Positions 1 through 9,082 are shown, counted from the stretch's first letter. The stretch: 64,000 bases of DNA from Spirulina sp034932185 (GCF_034932185.1 NZ_JAYGHW010000040.1:6857-70856); one strand, 5' to 3'. The notes: generated by a model from the letters alone, not told the origin. Numbers and translations: made by a program.

Positions 1-338
1 TTCCCGTCCTCACCAACCCGACGATGGGGGGCGTAACTGCTAGTTTTGCGATGTTGGGGGATGTGATTATTTCGGAACCCAAGGCCGCCATTGGCTTTGC
101 GGGTCGGCGGGTGATTGAGCAGACAATCCGGGAAAAACTCCCCGATGATTTCCAAACGGCGGAATATTTGCTTAACTGTGGGTTTGTGGATGCGATCATC
201 CCCCGCACCCAACTGAAACGGACATTGGCCCAACTGATCAGCCTCCATCAGCCCTTTTTCCCCGTCAAAACCCCCACGCCAACCCCAGAACACCATGCTG
301 TTCTAAACCATGCCCTCCATCCCCACACCCCCGCCTAA
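1..338 (+). CDS. accD: Acetyl-CoA carboxylase carboxyltransferase subunit beta, 3' part
   Basis: This is the C-terminal part of AccD, which with AccA transfers the carboxyl group from biotin to acetyl-CoA in the first committed step of fatty acid synthesis. The open frame runs in from the left edge with no start, so the gene is truncated by the window. The visible segment carries the crotonase-fold core typical of the family: the NPTMGGVTASFAMLGD stretch, then the AAIGFAGRRVIEQT oxyanion-hole region, then the AEYLLNCGFVDAII helix near the end. The last 30 residues are proline- and histidine-rich and not conserved. The ABC exporter gene starts 9 bases downstream on the same strand, so co-transcription is likely. 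Confidence 0.93.
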   Translation, partial: PVLTNPTMGGVTASFAMLGDVIISEPKAAIGFAGRRVIEQTIREKLPDDFQTAEYLLNCGFVDAIIPRTQLKRTLAQLISLHQPFFPVKTPTPTPEHHAVLNHALHPHTPA

Positions 339-347
339 GGACGCATC

Positions 348-2084
348 TTGAAGCAGCCCTCTCACTATTCCCAATTACTCCCCTACATCCGCGCCCAAGG
401 TGGAACGATCGCCATCGCCCTGATTTCCACGGTCGTGTTTACCGCCTGTTGGCCCGCCTTGATTAAGCTGGCGGAAGCGATGGCGCAATCCGTCGGAACG
501 GGGAATGTGGCGGGGAGTACGCGGGCGGCGGGGATTGCGGCGGCGATCTTTTTTGTGCGGGCGATCGCCCAATACAATCAAGATACGTTCATGGCCAAGG
601 CGGCCCTGCAAATCACGCTCAAACTCCGCACCGCCGTCTACCGCCACCTCCAACAATTAAGCCTCAGCTATTTTGAAACCACCAAAACCGGAGACTTATC
701 CTATCGCCTCACCGAAGATGTAGACCGGGTGGGGGAATTGGTGAATAAATTATTTCAGCAATTTATTCCCTGCGTCTTACAATTAATTGTCGTCTTGGGG
801 ATGATGATTTATCTTAACTGGCAACTCACCGCCAGCGCCGTCATTCTTGGCCCCCTGATGGCAATTTTAGTGGGATTTTTCGGGGAACAATTATTGCAAT
901 ATTCCCGCCGCAGTCAGAACCGGATCGCCGATCTTTCTTCTTTATTGATTGAATATCTCAGCGGTATTCGTTTGGTGAAAGCCTTTGCCGCTGAAGACTA
1001 CACGCTCCAGCAATTTACGCAATTTGCCGAAGATAACCGCCGCGCTCGCTATATGACAGAGCGGATTAAAGCCTTTCAAATTGTTTTTGTGGGCTTTCTT
1101 TATGCGATGAGCGTTGTTTTGATTTTCTGTTTGGGAACTTGGCAAATTTCCCAAGGCAATTTAACAGGTAGCTCCTTTGTGGGCTATTTAGCAGCGGTGG
1201 GGATGCTCATTGATCCGATTAGTATTACCACTTCTAATTACAACGAATTTAAGCAAGCCCAAGCTTCTGTAGACCGGGTTTTTGAGTTGTTAGATTTAGA
1301 GCCGACGGTGGTGGAAAAAGCAACGGCTGTAGACCTGCCGCCGGTTTCGGGGAAAGTTGAATATCAACGGATTTGTTTTGAATATGTTCCCGGTGAGCCG
1401 GTGTTAAAAAACCTTAATTTTTTGGTACAACCGGGGGAAATGATCGCCTTGGTGGGCCATTCTGGAGCGGGAAAAACCACATTGGTCAACCTATTACCGC
1501 GATTTTATCAACCCCAAGCGGGGCAAATTTTCATCGATGGCGTGGATGTGGCCACGGTGACGCTGAAAAGTTTGCGGCAACAGATTGGTATTGTTCCCCA
1601 GGAAACGGTGCTGTTTTCGGGAACCATTGCCGCTAACATTGCCTTTGGCCAGGGAGATTATGATCTAGCCCAGGTCGAAGCAGCGGCGAAAATTGCCAAT
1701 GCCCATGATTTCATCACCGAATTGAGCCAGGGGTACTTTACCTATGTGGGGGAGCGGGGTGTGAATTTGTCCGGGGGGCAACGGCAACGGATTGCGATCG
1801 CCCGTGCCATGTACCTCAATCCCCAAATCCTGATCCTTGATGAAGCCACCTCGGCCCTCGATTCGGAATCAGAGGCCTTGGTACAGGAGGCTTTGGAGCG
1901 GATTATGCGCGATCGCACCGTCTTTGTCATTGCCCACCGTCTCGCCACCGTCCGCCGTGCCGATCGCCTCTTCGTCCTCGAACAGGGGGAACTGATTGAA
2001 GCAGGAACCCACGCTGAACTGTTGGCCCGCAATGGTCGTTATGCCCAATTCTACGCCCAACAATTTGCCCCCCAACAGGCTTAA
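348..2084 (+). CDS. ABC exporter, fused permease and ATPase (MsbA-like)
   Basis: A 578-residue half-transporter that would work as a homodimer in a membrane. An N-terminal six-helix type I exporter domain fills about residues 1-310. The nucleotide-binding domain follows, with Walker A (GHSGAGKTT, about residue 370), Q-loop (IVPQETVLFSG), signature LSGGQRQR (about 474), Walker B ILILDEATSALDSES and switch histidine in VIAHRL. All ATPase motifs look intact. The family includes lipid and multidrug exporters; the substrate cannot be told from sequence. The start is TTG at 348, just after accD. The 3' end overlaps the convergent diguanylate cyclase gene by 4 bases. Confidence 0.9.
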   Translation: MKQPSHYSQLLPYIRAQGGTIAIALISTVVFTACWPALIKLAEAMAQSVGTGNVAGSTRAAGIAAAIFFVRAIAQYNQDTFMAKAALQITLKLRTAVYRHLQQLSLSYFETTKTGDLSYRLTEDVDRVGELVNKLFQQFIPCVLQLIVVLGMMIYLNWQLTASAVILGPLMAILVGFFGEQLLQYSRRSQNRIADLSSLLIEYLSGIRLVKAFAAEDYTLQQFTQFAEDNRRARYMTERIKAFQIVFVGFLYAMSVVLIFCLGTWQISQGNLTGSSFVGYLAAVGMLIDPISITTSNYNEFKQAQASVDRVFELLDLEPTVVEKATAVDLPPVSGKVEYQRICFEYVPGEPVLKNLNFLVQPGEMIALVGHSGAGKTTLVNLLPRFYQPQAGQIFIDGVDVATVTLKSLRQQIGIVPQETVLFSGTIAANIAFGQGDYDLAQVEAAAKIANAHDFITELSQGYFTYVGERGVNLSGGQRQRIAIARAMYLNPQILILDEATSALDSESEALVQEALERIMRDRTVFVIAHRLATVRRADRLFVLEQGELIEAGTHAELLARNGRYAQFYAQQFAPQQA

Positions 2085-3229
2085 TCGGCAAACAGCCAGC
2101 GATCGCGCCCCGCTTCCTTGGCCCCATACAAAGCCCGATCTGCTGCTGCAATTAAATCCTGGGGAGCGCGATGGGCATTGGGAATCAACGTCGCCCCCCC
2201 GATGCTTAAGGTAATGCCATCCCCCACAGGAGAATCAGGAAAACTAAGCTTTAAACTGTGGATCTGGTCTTGAACCTTTTGGGCAAAGCCTTCCCCTTGG
2301 GGGCGATCGCACCCCGGCAACAAGATCGCAAACTCCTCGCCACCATAGCGGGCCACCACCCCCAAGGGCAGATTCATCGCCATCGCCATCTCCAACCCCT
2401 GGGCCACCTTCCGCAGGGCATCATCCCCCGCTAAATGGCCGTAATGGTCGTTATACCGTTTGAAAAAATCCACATCGAGCATCAACAGCGTCATTGGTTT
2501 GCCCGTTTGCGACCCCTGAAACCAAAGGGAGAGTAGGGATTCATCAAATTGGCGGCGGTTACTAATCCCCGTTAAGCCGTCTAATGTGGCCAAGCGTTGC
2601 AGTTGTTGATTGGCGGTGGCCAACTGTTGGGAGGATTCCCGCAGCAGTTGAATCGTTAACTGGTGAATTTGGGAATCCGCCATCAACAGATAATGGCTAT
2701 CGAGGAGGCCATAGTGATTGGAGGCGAGATCGACAATAATCGGCTCATAGAGCAATTCCGGCCGCCGTTGTAGTGCCAACCAAGCCGCCCGCACAATGGG
2801 GCTAGAGCCAGGCAACCGTAGGCCATCCTGTTGAATAAATCCATAGAGGTGTAGGATCGACCGTTTAGAAAATAATTCCAAGCTGTAGGGGCGGCCCATC
2901 TGCTCCCAAAACCGGCGACGGGAAATCATGCCAAAAAATTCCCCATGGTCTGTGAGGATCACACCGGCCCGGGCCGGGTTCTGCTTTAATTCCTCCGCCA
3001 CATCTTGGCTTAAGGCGGTCGTCGGAACACAGAAGTTATCGAGAGGCAACTGTTCGATTGTCGCCTCTAGGGTGAGGGATTTGAGATGGCAGTGGGGGGG
3101 AACCAAGCTGCCGGATTGATCAGAAAAGACAAGAGACACAATGTTAATCGCTTCCCTCGCCAGGGGTTGGGTGATGTCTTGATCCGAGAGCAGAGCCGTG
3201 ATTGCCCTCCATGAAAGCCAGACTATCAA
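2081..3229 (-). CDS. Diguanylate cyclase (GGDEF) with CBS-like N-terminal region
   Basis: A 382-residue protein predicted to make cyclic di-GMP from two GTP. The C-terminal 170 residues form a GGDEF domain: the LDGLTGISNRRQFDE entry motif, the metal-binding LDVDFFKRYND, and the active-site signature RYGGEEF. The N-terminal half has a segment (VPTTALSQDVAEELKQNP...GVILTDHGEFFGMISRR) that resembles a CBS-type ligand-binding module, followed by a helical linker. No transmembrane segment is evident, so it is probably cytosolic. The start is TTG at 3229, with a weak purine-rich AGGG a few bases upstream. No EAL domain or obvious RxxD inhibitory site was noticed. The sensory input is unknown. Confidence 0.85.
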   Translation of the reverse strand: MIVWLSWRAITALLSDQDITQPLAREAINIVSLVFSDQSGSLVPPHCHLKSLTLEATIEQLPLDNFCVPTTALSQDVAEELKQNPARAGVILTDHGEFFGMISRRRFWEQMGRPYSLELFSKRSILHLYGFIQQDGLRLPGSSPIVRAAWLALQRRPELLYEPIIVDLASNHYGLLDSHYLLMADSQIHQLTIQLLRESSQQLATANQQLQRLATLDGLTGISNRRQFDESLLSLWFQGSQTGKPMTLLMLDVDFFKRYNDHYGHLAGDDALRKVAQGLEMAMAMNLPLGVVARYGGEEFAILLPGCDRPQGEGFAQKVQDQIHSLKLSFPDSPVGDGITLSIGGATLIPNAHRAPQDLIAAADRALYGAKEAGRDRWLFAD

Positions 3230-3297
3230 TTGTCCCTGAATTTAGTTCAGCGTCCATGATCGAGATCCCTGATCATTTAAGAGGGTTCCATGCCATT

Positions 3298-3948
3298 CTA
3301 ACGGGCCTGTTGGGCTTGGCGATGTAGTTCAGCAAACACTGATTTATCGCCAATATCCGGAGGGATCGGTTGGATCATTTTTCGCCCGATAAAGATTAAG
3401 AACAGCGCCGCCCAGATTCCCAGCAGGACTTGCTCAAGGGTGGGGGTGAGGAGCGTGAGGAGATGACCGAGGAGGAGGATGGGGACGAGGGGGGTGAGCA
3501 GTTTGGTTTCCGGGCGATTAAAACAAAAGGCTTCTTTGAAGAAAATCCCCGTTAAGGCGGCGAAACTGAAGCCTAGGCCGATGAGGAGGGGGGGATGGTG
3601 GGCGATCGCCACCGGCAAGGGTTCACTCCCCCGCACTACAACCACCACCGCCGCCAGAGAACCCACCGCCCAAAACAGTTGTAAAACTCGGTGCAGTAGT
3701 TTTACATAGATATGAATGTACCATAGGCTTACCCCTAAACCGAGGGAAAAGAGGGCAAACAGGAGGGTTAAACCCTGCCACAGGAGGGGGCTGGGGGTTT
3801 GGGTGAGGGCCAAAATTGTCCCGATCGCAAAGCTCAGGCCCGCAACCACGAGGCCAGCGCGATAAAAAATTACCTCACGGCGATCGCCCTCGGTAATCGT
3901 AAATTCCCCAAACTGCCCTTGATAACGGGGGCTAATGGCATCATTCAT
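3298..3948 (-). CDS. DUF2301 family integral membrane protein
   Basis: A 216-residue membrane protein of the cyanobacterial and plastid DUF2301 family, of unknown function. A hydrophilic N-terminus (MNDAISPRYQGQFGEFTITE) is followed by about six hydrophobic segments and a short charged C-terminal tail. ATG at 3948 is preferred over the upstream in-frame TTG at 3954, because a GGAG Shine-Dalgarno lies 6 bases before the ATG. It sits 11 bases downstream of the J-domain gene on the same strand, and the two probably form an operon. Confidence 0.8.
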   Translation of the reverse strand: MNDAISPRYQGQFGEFTITEGDRREVIFYRAGLVVAGLSFAIGTILALTQTPSPLLWQGLTLLFALFSLGLGVSLWYIHIYVKLLHRVLQLFWAVGSLAAVVVVVRGSEPLPVAIAHHPPLLIGLGFSFAALTGIFFKEAFCFNRPETKLLTPLVPILLLGHLLTLLTPTLEQVLLGIWAALFLIFIGRKMIQPIPPDIGDKSVFAELHRQAQQAR

Positions 3949-3959
3949 GGGCAACTCCG

Positions 3960-4505
3960 TTAACTAATTTTCGCCAAACGATGGACTTGGGATTCCACTT
4001 CGGCCCAGAGTTCGCGGTTATGGGGGTCACTGCGCAGCGCTTTGCGCAGATAAACTTTCGCTTTTTCCCCATGGCCTTGATCAATCAGGGCTTTCCCCCA
4101 TTGATAGTAGGCGATCGCCTGCCATTGTCGCACCTCTGGATCCGCCGGTAGGCGAATCACCAACCCCTCCACCAACGCAACGGCCCGGGCAAACCGCCGT
4201 CGCCGCAGCAGGGTTTGTAAATTTTCATAGGTTTGCGCCTTGAGGGGATGGGGTGTGCTGCCATGGGAGGGCGAGGCAACGGCAGTATTTTGGGGATAGT
4301 CGGGGGAACTCTGGCCCTGGGGGGCTTGGAGCAGATGCTCATAGGCTTGGGTTAGCTCAATAAACTTGGCTTCCGCTGCCTTGACGTTTTGGGGGTGTAA
4401 ATCGGGGTGATAACACCGGGCCAAGCGACGATAGGCCGCTTTAATCTCCGGGACAGATGCGCCCCACTGGAGGCCGAGGGTCTGATAGCAAGTTGCAAGA
4501 TCCAC
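3960..4505 (-). CDS. J-domain protein with C-terminal TPR-like helices
   Basis: A 181-residue DnaJ-type co-chaperone expected to stimulate a DnaK ATPase. Residues 3-65 form a J domain with the diagnostic HPD tripeptide (CYHPDLHP) and flanking helices (YQTLGLQWGASVPEIKAAYR). A low-complexity linker (about 66-90) leads to tetratricopeptide-like helices (LQTLLRRRRFARAVALVEGL, YQWGKALIDQGHGEKAKVYL) that may bind a client. There is no glycine/phenylalanine or zinc-finger region, so it is a class C J protein. Translation starts at GTG 4505. The DUF2301 membrane protein gene follows 11 bases downstream. Confidence 0.83.
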   Translation of the reverse strand: MDLATCYQTLGLQWGASVPEIKAAYRRLARCYHPDLHPQNVKAAEAKFIELTQAYEHLLQAPQGQSSPDYPQNTAVASPSHGSTPHPLKAQTYENLQTLLRRRRFARAVALVEGLVIRLPADPEVRQWQAIAYYQWGKALIDQGHGEKAKVYLRKALRSDPHNRELWAEVESQVHRLAKIS

Positions 4506-4891
4506 CGCGTTTGCTCAAGATGATGGTAATCATCCCCCTATCTTAATGGGATTGAGGGCGATCGCGGCAGATTGAAGGGGAGTGAGTGGCGCGATAGGTT
4601 GACTCAAGTTCCCCCTTGTTCGGGAAAATCGACGGAGTGTAAAAGTGAAAACTGTGTCAAAATGAACCATAGTCGTTTCTTGAGCGATGGCATTTAATAC
4701 CGCTCAGTCCCCTTTTGAAAGGAGGACATCAAGTTTTGATGGAAACTCAAAAAGCAAGATCAAAAACAGGGGAGTATGGGTCAAAATTGATGACTCTGGT
4801 ATTTGGTCAATTTGCATAACTAAGATCTTAAAAATTACCAGCTTAATTTTTGAGGTTTCTCACTCCTCAAATTTCTTCCTCTGTCTTCTTT
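4506..4891. promoter_or_regulatory. Divergent intergenic region, J-domain gene / CNMP-AAA-ferredoxin gene
   Basis: This 386-base AT-rich stretch separates two divergent genes and must hold promoters for both. An imperfect inverted repeat is visible (GTTTTGAT near 4733 and ATCAAAAAC near 4760), separated by about 17 bases. No tRNA, no NtcA GTA-N8-TAC site and no confident small gene were seen. A short open frame (4687-4935) runs through it with no recognisable protein content and is not called. Confidence 0.4.
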
Positions 4892-7528
4892 ATGATTTTA
4901 AACAATGCTTCAGAACTGCCAGAACCAACCCCTGAAGAGATTCAAGACTGGATCAATTGGTTGAGTTTTCATCGTATCTGGGGAAAGTTAGGGGCAAAAC
5001 CCATCGCCCAAATTGCCGCATCTCTCTCCTTATTGCCGGTTGAAGCCAACAGGGATATTTTCACCCAAAATGCTACGCCTCAAGGCTTATATCTCCTCAA
5101 ATGGGGCAGCGTCGAAATCTATCGCAATTCCCCAGTGGGTAAAACCCATATTGCCTACCGCAATGCCGGGGAACTTTTCGGTCATATTTCCCTCGGCATG
5201 GTGGAAGAAAACCCCACCTACCGAACCGGGGCGATGGCGATCGCCAAAAGTGAAATTTGGTTTTTATCAAGAGAGCGGTTTGAACAACTTAAAACTGCAT
5301 ATCCTGAAATTAACAACGCCATCAATACCCTCTTAGTTCAGGATTTAGCCAAATTTCAAGACCGCATTGCCAAAGAACAAACGCGCATTCAAGGATTACA
5401 ACCCTACATCCGCCCCGTTCCCACCGATGCAACCCTGATTAGTCAGAGCAAATCGAGTCAAAAACTCGCCCAACAAGTTGCCCAAGCCGCCCAGGATTTA
5501 AAACCCATTTTGCTCCAAGCCTTACCCGGTAGCGGCAAAACCTTTATTGCGGGGATGATTCACGCTCAATCTGGCCTCAAAAATCGCCCCTTTGCGGAAA
5601 TTGATTGTGGGCAACTGCCCAAAACTCCAGAGGGGGATATCAATACTGATATTCTTTTCGGACGCATCGACGGGTTAACAGGGGCGATCGCCTTATTAGA
5701 ACGGGGAACTTTAGCCATTGATAACTGGCAAATTCTCAGTCAAAGCGATCGCAATCGACTGATTCACTATCTCAAAACCGGCAACCTGCTCCCCAACGCC
5801 CCCATTACCGCCCAGCCCCAAATTCCCCAGCAACCCCCTCAACATCTTTGGGTGCGCTTGATTTTGATCAGCCCCACTAAACTCCCCATTTCAGGGGTAG
5901 ATGCCCATCATTTTAAACTCTTTAGCTTTGCCCAGCGCAAATCAGATATTCCCGCTTTTGCTCAGTATTTTCTGGAAAAATTTTCTCGCGAAAAGGGGCG
6001 ATCGACCTTACAACTGGATCAAGCGGATCTCCGGCGGCTCCTCAGTTACGACTATCCCGGCAATGTTGCCGAATTAGAAAATATTCTCAAGCGGGCAGTG
6101 CTCATGACCCCCGCCGAACAATCTATCATTCCTGAACAGGTCTTGTGGTCTGTTGAATCTAAAAAAAATGCCTTTCGGGTTGATCTCCTCAATCAAATTC
6201 CAGGGTTGCGCCCATTCCTCCTAAGCCATTGGTGGCCAGAACGGTTTTGGTGGCCCATGATGGCGATTTTTGTCCCCGTCACGATCATGGGATTGATTGG
6301 CCCCCAAACCCGAGAAACGAACATGATCCTTAACTTCTTTTGGGCTTGGTGGTGGCCATTTTATTTATTGCTCTTTGTCTTCATCGGTCGCCTCTGGTGT
6401 GCGGTTTGTCCATTTATGATTACTGCGGAATGGCTCAGAAAACTGTCTCTCTGGATTTGGCCCCGTCAGCTTTTGCCCTGGCCGACAAAATGGCTGAATC
6501 AATGGGGGGCTTGGGCCTTGTGGGCCGGATTTGTCGCCATTTATTTATGGGAAAAACTTTGGGATTTGCCCCATCATGCCAATCTTTCCGCTGCCCTCCT
6601 AATCATCATTACCGGAGGGGCAGTGATGTGCAGCATCATCTATGAACGCCGCCTTTGGTGTCGTTATTTATGCCCCATTGGAGGCATGAATGGGATGTTT
6701 GCTAAGTTGGCGGTTGTGGAGTTGCGATCGACTCAGCAGGTTTGTGGCACACAATGCAGTACCTTCGGATGCTATCAAGGCAGTGATGCCACGCCGGTTA
6801 ATTTTGCCGATGCCCTGCCAACGGAGGGCCAAGCGACGGGGGGATGCCCTTTATATTCCCACCCCGCCCAATTGCTCGATAACCGAGATTGTGTGCTGTG
6901 CATGACCTGTCTCAAAGCCTGTCCCAACCGTTCGGTGCAGTTAAATCTTCGGGTTCCGGCAGCGGATCTCTTGGAAACTCACAAGGGTTTCCCCGGTGAA
7001 ATTGCCCTGCTGCTGTTACTGTTTGGCGGCATATTTATGCATTACTCTCAGCGGATTTTAGCCGGGTTCGGTTGGGGAGAGGTGGCGATTGATTCTGGCC
7101 ATCTGGTGACGGCCCTTCCCATCGTCCTCTTCTTACTCTCAATCCCCTTCATGCTCACCTACATTACCCATCAAATTGCTCGACTTTTCGATCCAGCAAT
7201 GCCCGATTATCAAACGGTTATCTATGCCTATTTGCCCCTTGTTTTAGCAGGAAATCTAGCCTACTATGTACCCGCAGCCATGACCGAAGCCGGGCAAATT
7301 TTACCCGTGATCGCCCGCACTTTTGGTTTCACGGGAGCGGGTTTAATGACCCTAACTTGGAGTTTAGATGTGGCCCAGTTTATTCAAGGGTTTACCTTAC
7401 TATTAGCTTTGGGCTTTACTGTCTTTCCACTCCTAAAAATTAGCCGCCGTCCCTTGACGAAAAATCTCCCCCATCTGCTCCTCATGGGGGCTTTCGTCGC
7501 CGTCTGGTTTCAGCTTATGGTTATTTAA
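4892..7528 (+). CDS. Cyclic-nucleotide-binding / degenerate sigma-54-activator AAA+ / polyferredoxin membrane protein
   Basis: A three-part protein of 878 residues from ATG 4892 (an in-frame TTG lies at 4850). Residues about 30-150 resemble a CNMP/CAP-type cyclic-nucleotide domain. About 175-430 is an NtrC-like AAA+ domain with intact Walker A (PGSGKT, 212-217), but the sigma-54 contact loop reads DGLTGA (260-265) instead of GAFTGA, and Walker B is GTLAIDNW, lacking the usual glutamate. There is no C-terminal DNA-binding helix-turn-helix. Instead residues about 450-878 form a NosR/NapH-like membrane polyferredoxin: CxxCP at 503-506, CxxxCP at 590-594, further cysteines at 618, 622, 627 and 652, and a ferredoxin motif CVLCMTCLKACP at 667-678, followed by hydrophobic helices. 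cysK starts 32 bases downstream on the same strand. Redox signalling or electron supply is inference only. Confidence 0.82.
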   Translation: MILNNASELPEPTPEEIQDWINWLSFHRIWGKLGAKPIAQIAASLSLLPVEANRDIFTQNATPQGLYLLKWGSVEIYRNSPVGKTHIAYRNAGELFGHISLGMVEENPTYRTGAMAIAKSEIWFLSRERFEQLKTAYPEINNAINTLLVQDLAKFQDRIAKEQTRIQGLQPYIRPVPTDATLISQSKSSQKLAQQVAQAAQDLKPILLQALPGSGKTFIAGMIHAQSGLKNRPFAEIDCGQLPKTPEGDINTDILFGRIDGLTGAIALLERGTLAIDNWQILSQSDRNRLIHYLKTGNLLPNAPITAQPQIPQQPPQHLWVRLILISPTKLPISGVDAHHFKLFSFAQRKSDIPAFAQYFLEKFSREKGRSTLQLDQADLRRLLSYDYPGNVAELENILKRAVLMTPAEQSIIPEQVLWSVESKKNAFRVDLLNQIPGLRPFLLSHWWPERFWWPMMAIFVPVTIMGLIGPQTRETNMILNFFWAWWWPFYLLLFVFIGRLWCAVCPFMITAEWLRKLSLWIWPRQLLPWPTKWLNQWGAWALWAGFVAIYLWEKLWDLPHHANLSAALLIIITGGAVMCSIIYERRLWCRYLCPIGGMNGMFAKLAVVELRSTQQVCGTQCSTFGCYQGSDATPVNFADALPTEGQATGGCPLYSHPAQLLDNRDCVLCMTCLKACPNRSVQLNLRVPAADLLETHKGFPGEIALLLLLFGGIFMHYSQRILAGFGWGEVAIDSGHLVTALPIVLFLLSIPFMLTYITHQIARLFDPAMPDYQTVIYAYLPLVLAGNLAYYVPAAMTEAGQILPVIARTFGFTGAGLMTLTWSLDVAQFIQGFTLLLALGFTVFPLLKISRRPLTKNLPHLLLMGAFVAVWFQLMVI

Positions 7529-7560
7529 CCCGCCCATCCTTTTAAACTGCCCTTAAACCC

Positions 7561-8523
7561 ATGAAAATTTACCAAAATATTACCCAAATTATCGGCAATA
7601 CTCCCTTAGTCAAATTGCGCCATCTTCCCCAGCTTTATGATTGTTCCGCTAAAATTCTCCTCAAACTGGAAAGCTTGAATCCAGCCCATTCTGTTAAAGA
7701 TAGAATTGCGGTGAGTATGATTGAAGAAGCCGAAAAAGCCGGTTTAATTCAACCGGGAGTTTCAACGGTGATTGAAGCAACATCCGGGAATACAGGGATT
7801 GGTTTAGCGATGGTTTGCGCGGCTAAGGGCTATCGCTTAATTTTAACGATGCCAGAAAACATGAGTTTAGAACGGCAAAAACTGGTGAAAGCCTATGGTG
7901 CAGAAGTGGTCAAAACACCCGCCGAAGGGGATATGTCCGGTGCGATTGAACGGGCTAATGAACTGTTAGCCAGTATTCCTGACTCTTTTTCTCCCCAACA
8001 ATTTAGCAACCCCGCTAACCCGAAAATTCACTATCAAACCACCGGGCCAGAAATTTGGCAGGATACCGCCGGAAATATTGATGTTTTCGTGGTGGGAGTG
8101 GGTACGGGTGGAACCTTGACCGGAGCCGGTTTCTATTTGAAACAGCAAAACCCCGATTTAAAAATCGTTGCCGTTGAGCCGGCCGCCAGTGCCGTTTTAA
8201 GTGGCCATGGTCGCCATGTTCACGATATCCAAGGCATTGGCGCAGGGTTTATTCCTGATATTTTGCGGGTTGATTTAATTGATGAAATTTTCAAGGTGAC
8301 TGAAGCGGAATCCTACCATATTGGGCGACTTTTGGCCAGTCAAGAAGGGATTATCAGTGGGATATCGACGGGGGCTGTTGTTGAAGCAGCGTTGAGGATT
8401 GGGGCGCGTCCAGAATATGGCGATCGCACCATTGTCGCCATTCAAGCCAGTGGCGGAGAGCGCTATTTAAGCACCGCCATGTTTCAGGATCAACCCGAAC
8501 CCCAAAAAAAGGAACTGAGTTAG
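7561..8523 (+). CDS. cysK: Cysteine synthase A (O-acetylserine sulfhydrylase)
   Basis: A 320-residue PLP enzyme that makes L-cysteine from O-acetylserine and sulfide. The PLP lysine lies in PAHSVKDRIA (about residue 46), the phosphate and substrate loop is EATSGNTGIG (about 77), and the glycine-rich cofactor-binding loop is VGVGTGGTLTG (about 182). ISGISTGA near residue 270 completes the active-site signature. Length and motifs fit CysK rather than CysM. ATG 7561 starts 32 bases after the polyferredoxin gene, so the two are probably co-transcribed. The last codons (KKELS) lie in a 16-base sequence repeated at 8626-8641 in the rbcS terminator. Confidence 0.95.
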   Translation: MKIYQNITQIIGNTPLVKLRHLPQLYDCSAKILLKLESLNPAHSVKDRIAVSMIEEAEKAGLIQPGVSTVIEATSGNTGIGLAMVCAAKGYRLILTMPENMSLERQKLVKAYGAEVVKTPAEGDMSGAIERANELLASIPDSFSPQQFSNPANPKIHYQTTGPEIWQDTAGNIDVFVVGVGTGGTLTGAGFYLKQQNPDLKIVAVEPAASAVLSGHGRHVHDIQGIGAGFIPDILRVDLIDEIFKVTEAESYHIGRLLASQEGIISGISTGAVVEAALRIGARPEYGDRTIVAIQASGGERYLSTAMFQDQPEPQKKELS

Positions 8524-8625
8524 GACATCGCGTAGGGTGGGCAATGCTCACCAGGAGAGGATTTCAGACTGCGGAATGTCGGACTTAGGGTAAGGGATTT
8601 TCTGTAGATTCTCCCCCCAAAAGAC

Positions 8626-8654
8626 AAAAAAAGGAACTGAGAAAACCCAGTTCC
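8626..8654 (-). terminator. Rho-independent terminator of the rbcL-rbcX-rbcS operon
   Basis: Read on the minus strand, a perfect 7-bp stem (GGAACTG / CAGTTCC) with an 8-base loop is followed directly by seven T. It lies 28 bases beyond the rbcS stop codon. Confidence 0.85.
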
Positions 8655-8682
8655 AGAACAGATAAAAATGATAGTTAAAGGC

Positions 8683-9024
8683 CTAGAAGCGGCTCACACC
8701 GGGTTTGTAAACGATGAAGCTCACCGTTTGGCACTGTTTGATATTGTCGAAACCCACAACACGGATGTAGGAATCAGAATATTCTTGACGGCATTCCCGC
8801 ACTTCATTCAGCACATCCTGGGGGCTATTGGCGCTGAACAGGGGCAGTTTCCACATCGTCCAATGGTGATCCGTGGGTTTGGGATCTTTTTCAAATTCAA
8901 CAGCGGGAATATAGCCTTGATCCAACATATATTGAATCTGCAAGGCAATTTGCTGATCCGTCAGGGGGGGCAGGTAGGAGAGAGTTTCGTAACGCTTCTC
9001 TTTGGGTAACGTCTTCATTGCCAT
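8683..9024 (-). CDS. rbcS: RuBisCO small subunit
   Basis: The 113-residue small subunit of form IB RuBisCO, which caps the L8 core to give the L8S8 holoenzyme packed in carboxysomes. Recognisable family segments are TLPKEKRYETLSYLPPLTD at the N-terminus, the YMLDQGYIPAVEFE helix, HWTMWKLPLF, and the IRVVGFDNIKQCQTVSFIVY strand near the end. ATG at 9024 is chosen because a GAGG Shine-Dalgarno lies 10 bases upstream. ATG 9018 (MKTLPK, the commoner N-terminus) and TTG 9030 are alternatives. It is the last gene of the rbcLXS operon. Confidence 0.96.
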   Translation of the reverse strand: MAMKTLPKEKRYETLSYLPPLTDQQIALQIQYMLDQGYIPAVEFEKDPKPTDHHWTMWKLPLFSANSPQDVLNEVRECRQEYSDSYIRVVGFDNIKQCQTVSFIVYKPGVSRF

Positions 9025-9082
9025 CGTCAAAATACCTCAAATAATTAGGGGTTTAAGGAGCAAAAAATACTCCAGTCAGCAT

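Noticed and set aside
4687..4935. 82-codon frame before the polyferredoxin gene
   Set aside because: No family resemblance, no good ribosome binding site, and it overlaps the real start at 4892.
4892..7528. Calling this protein a sigma-54-dependent regulator
   Set aside because: The contact loop and Walker B are altered, there is no DNA-binding domain, and cyanobacteria lack sigma-54.
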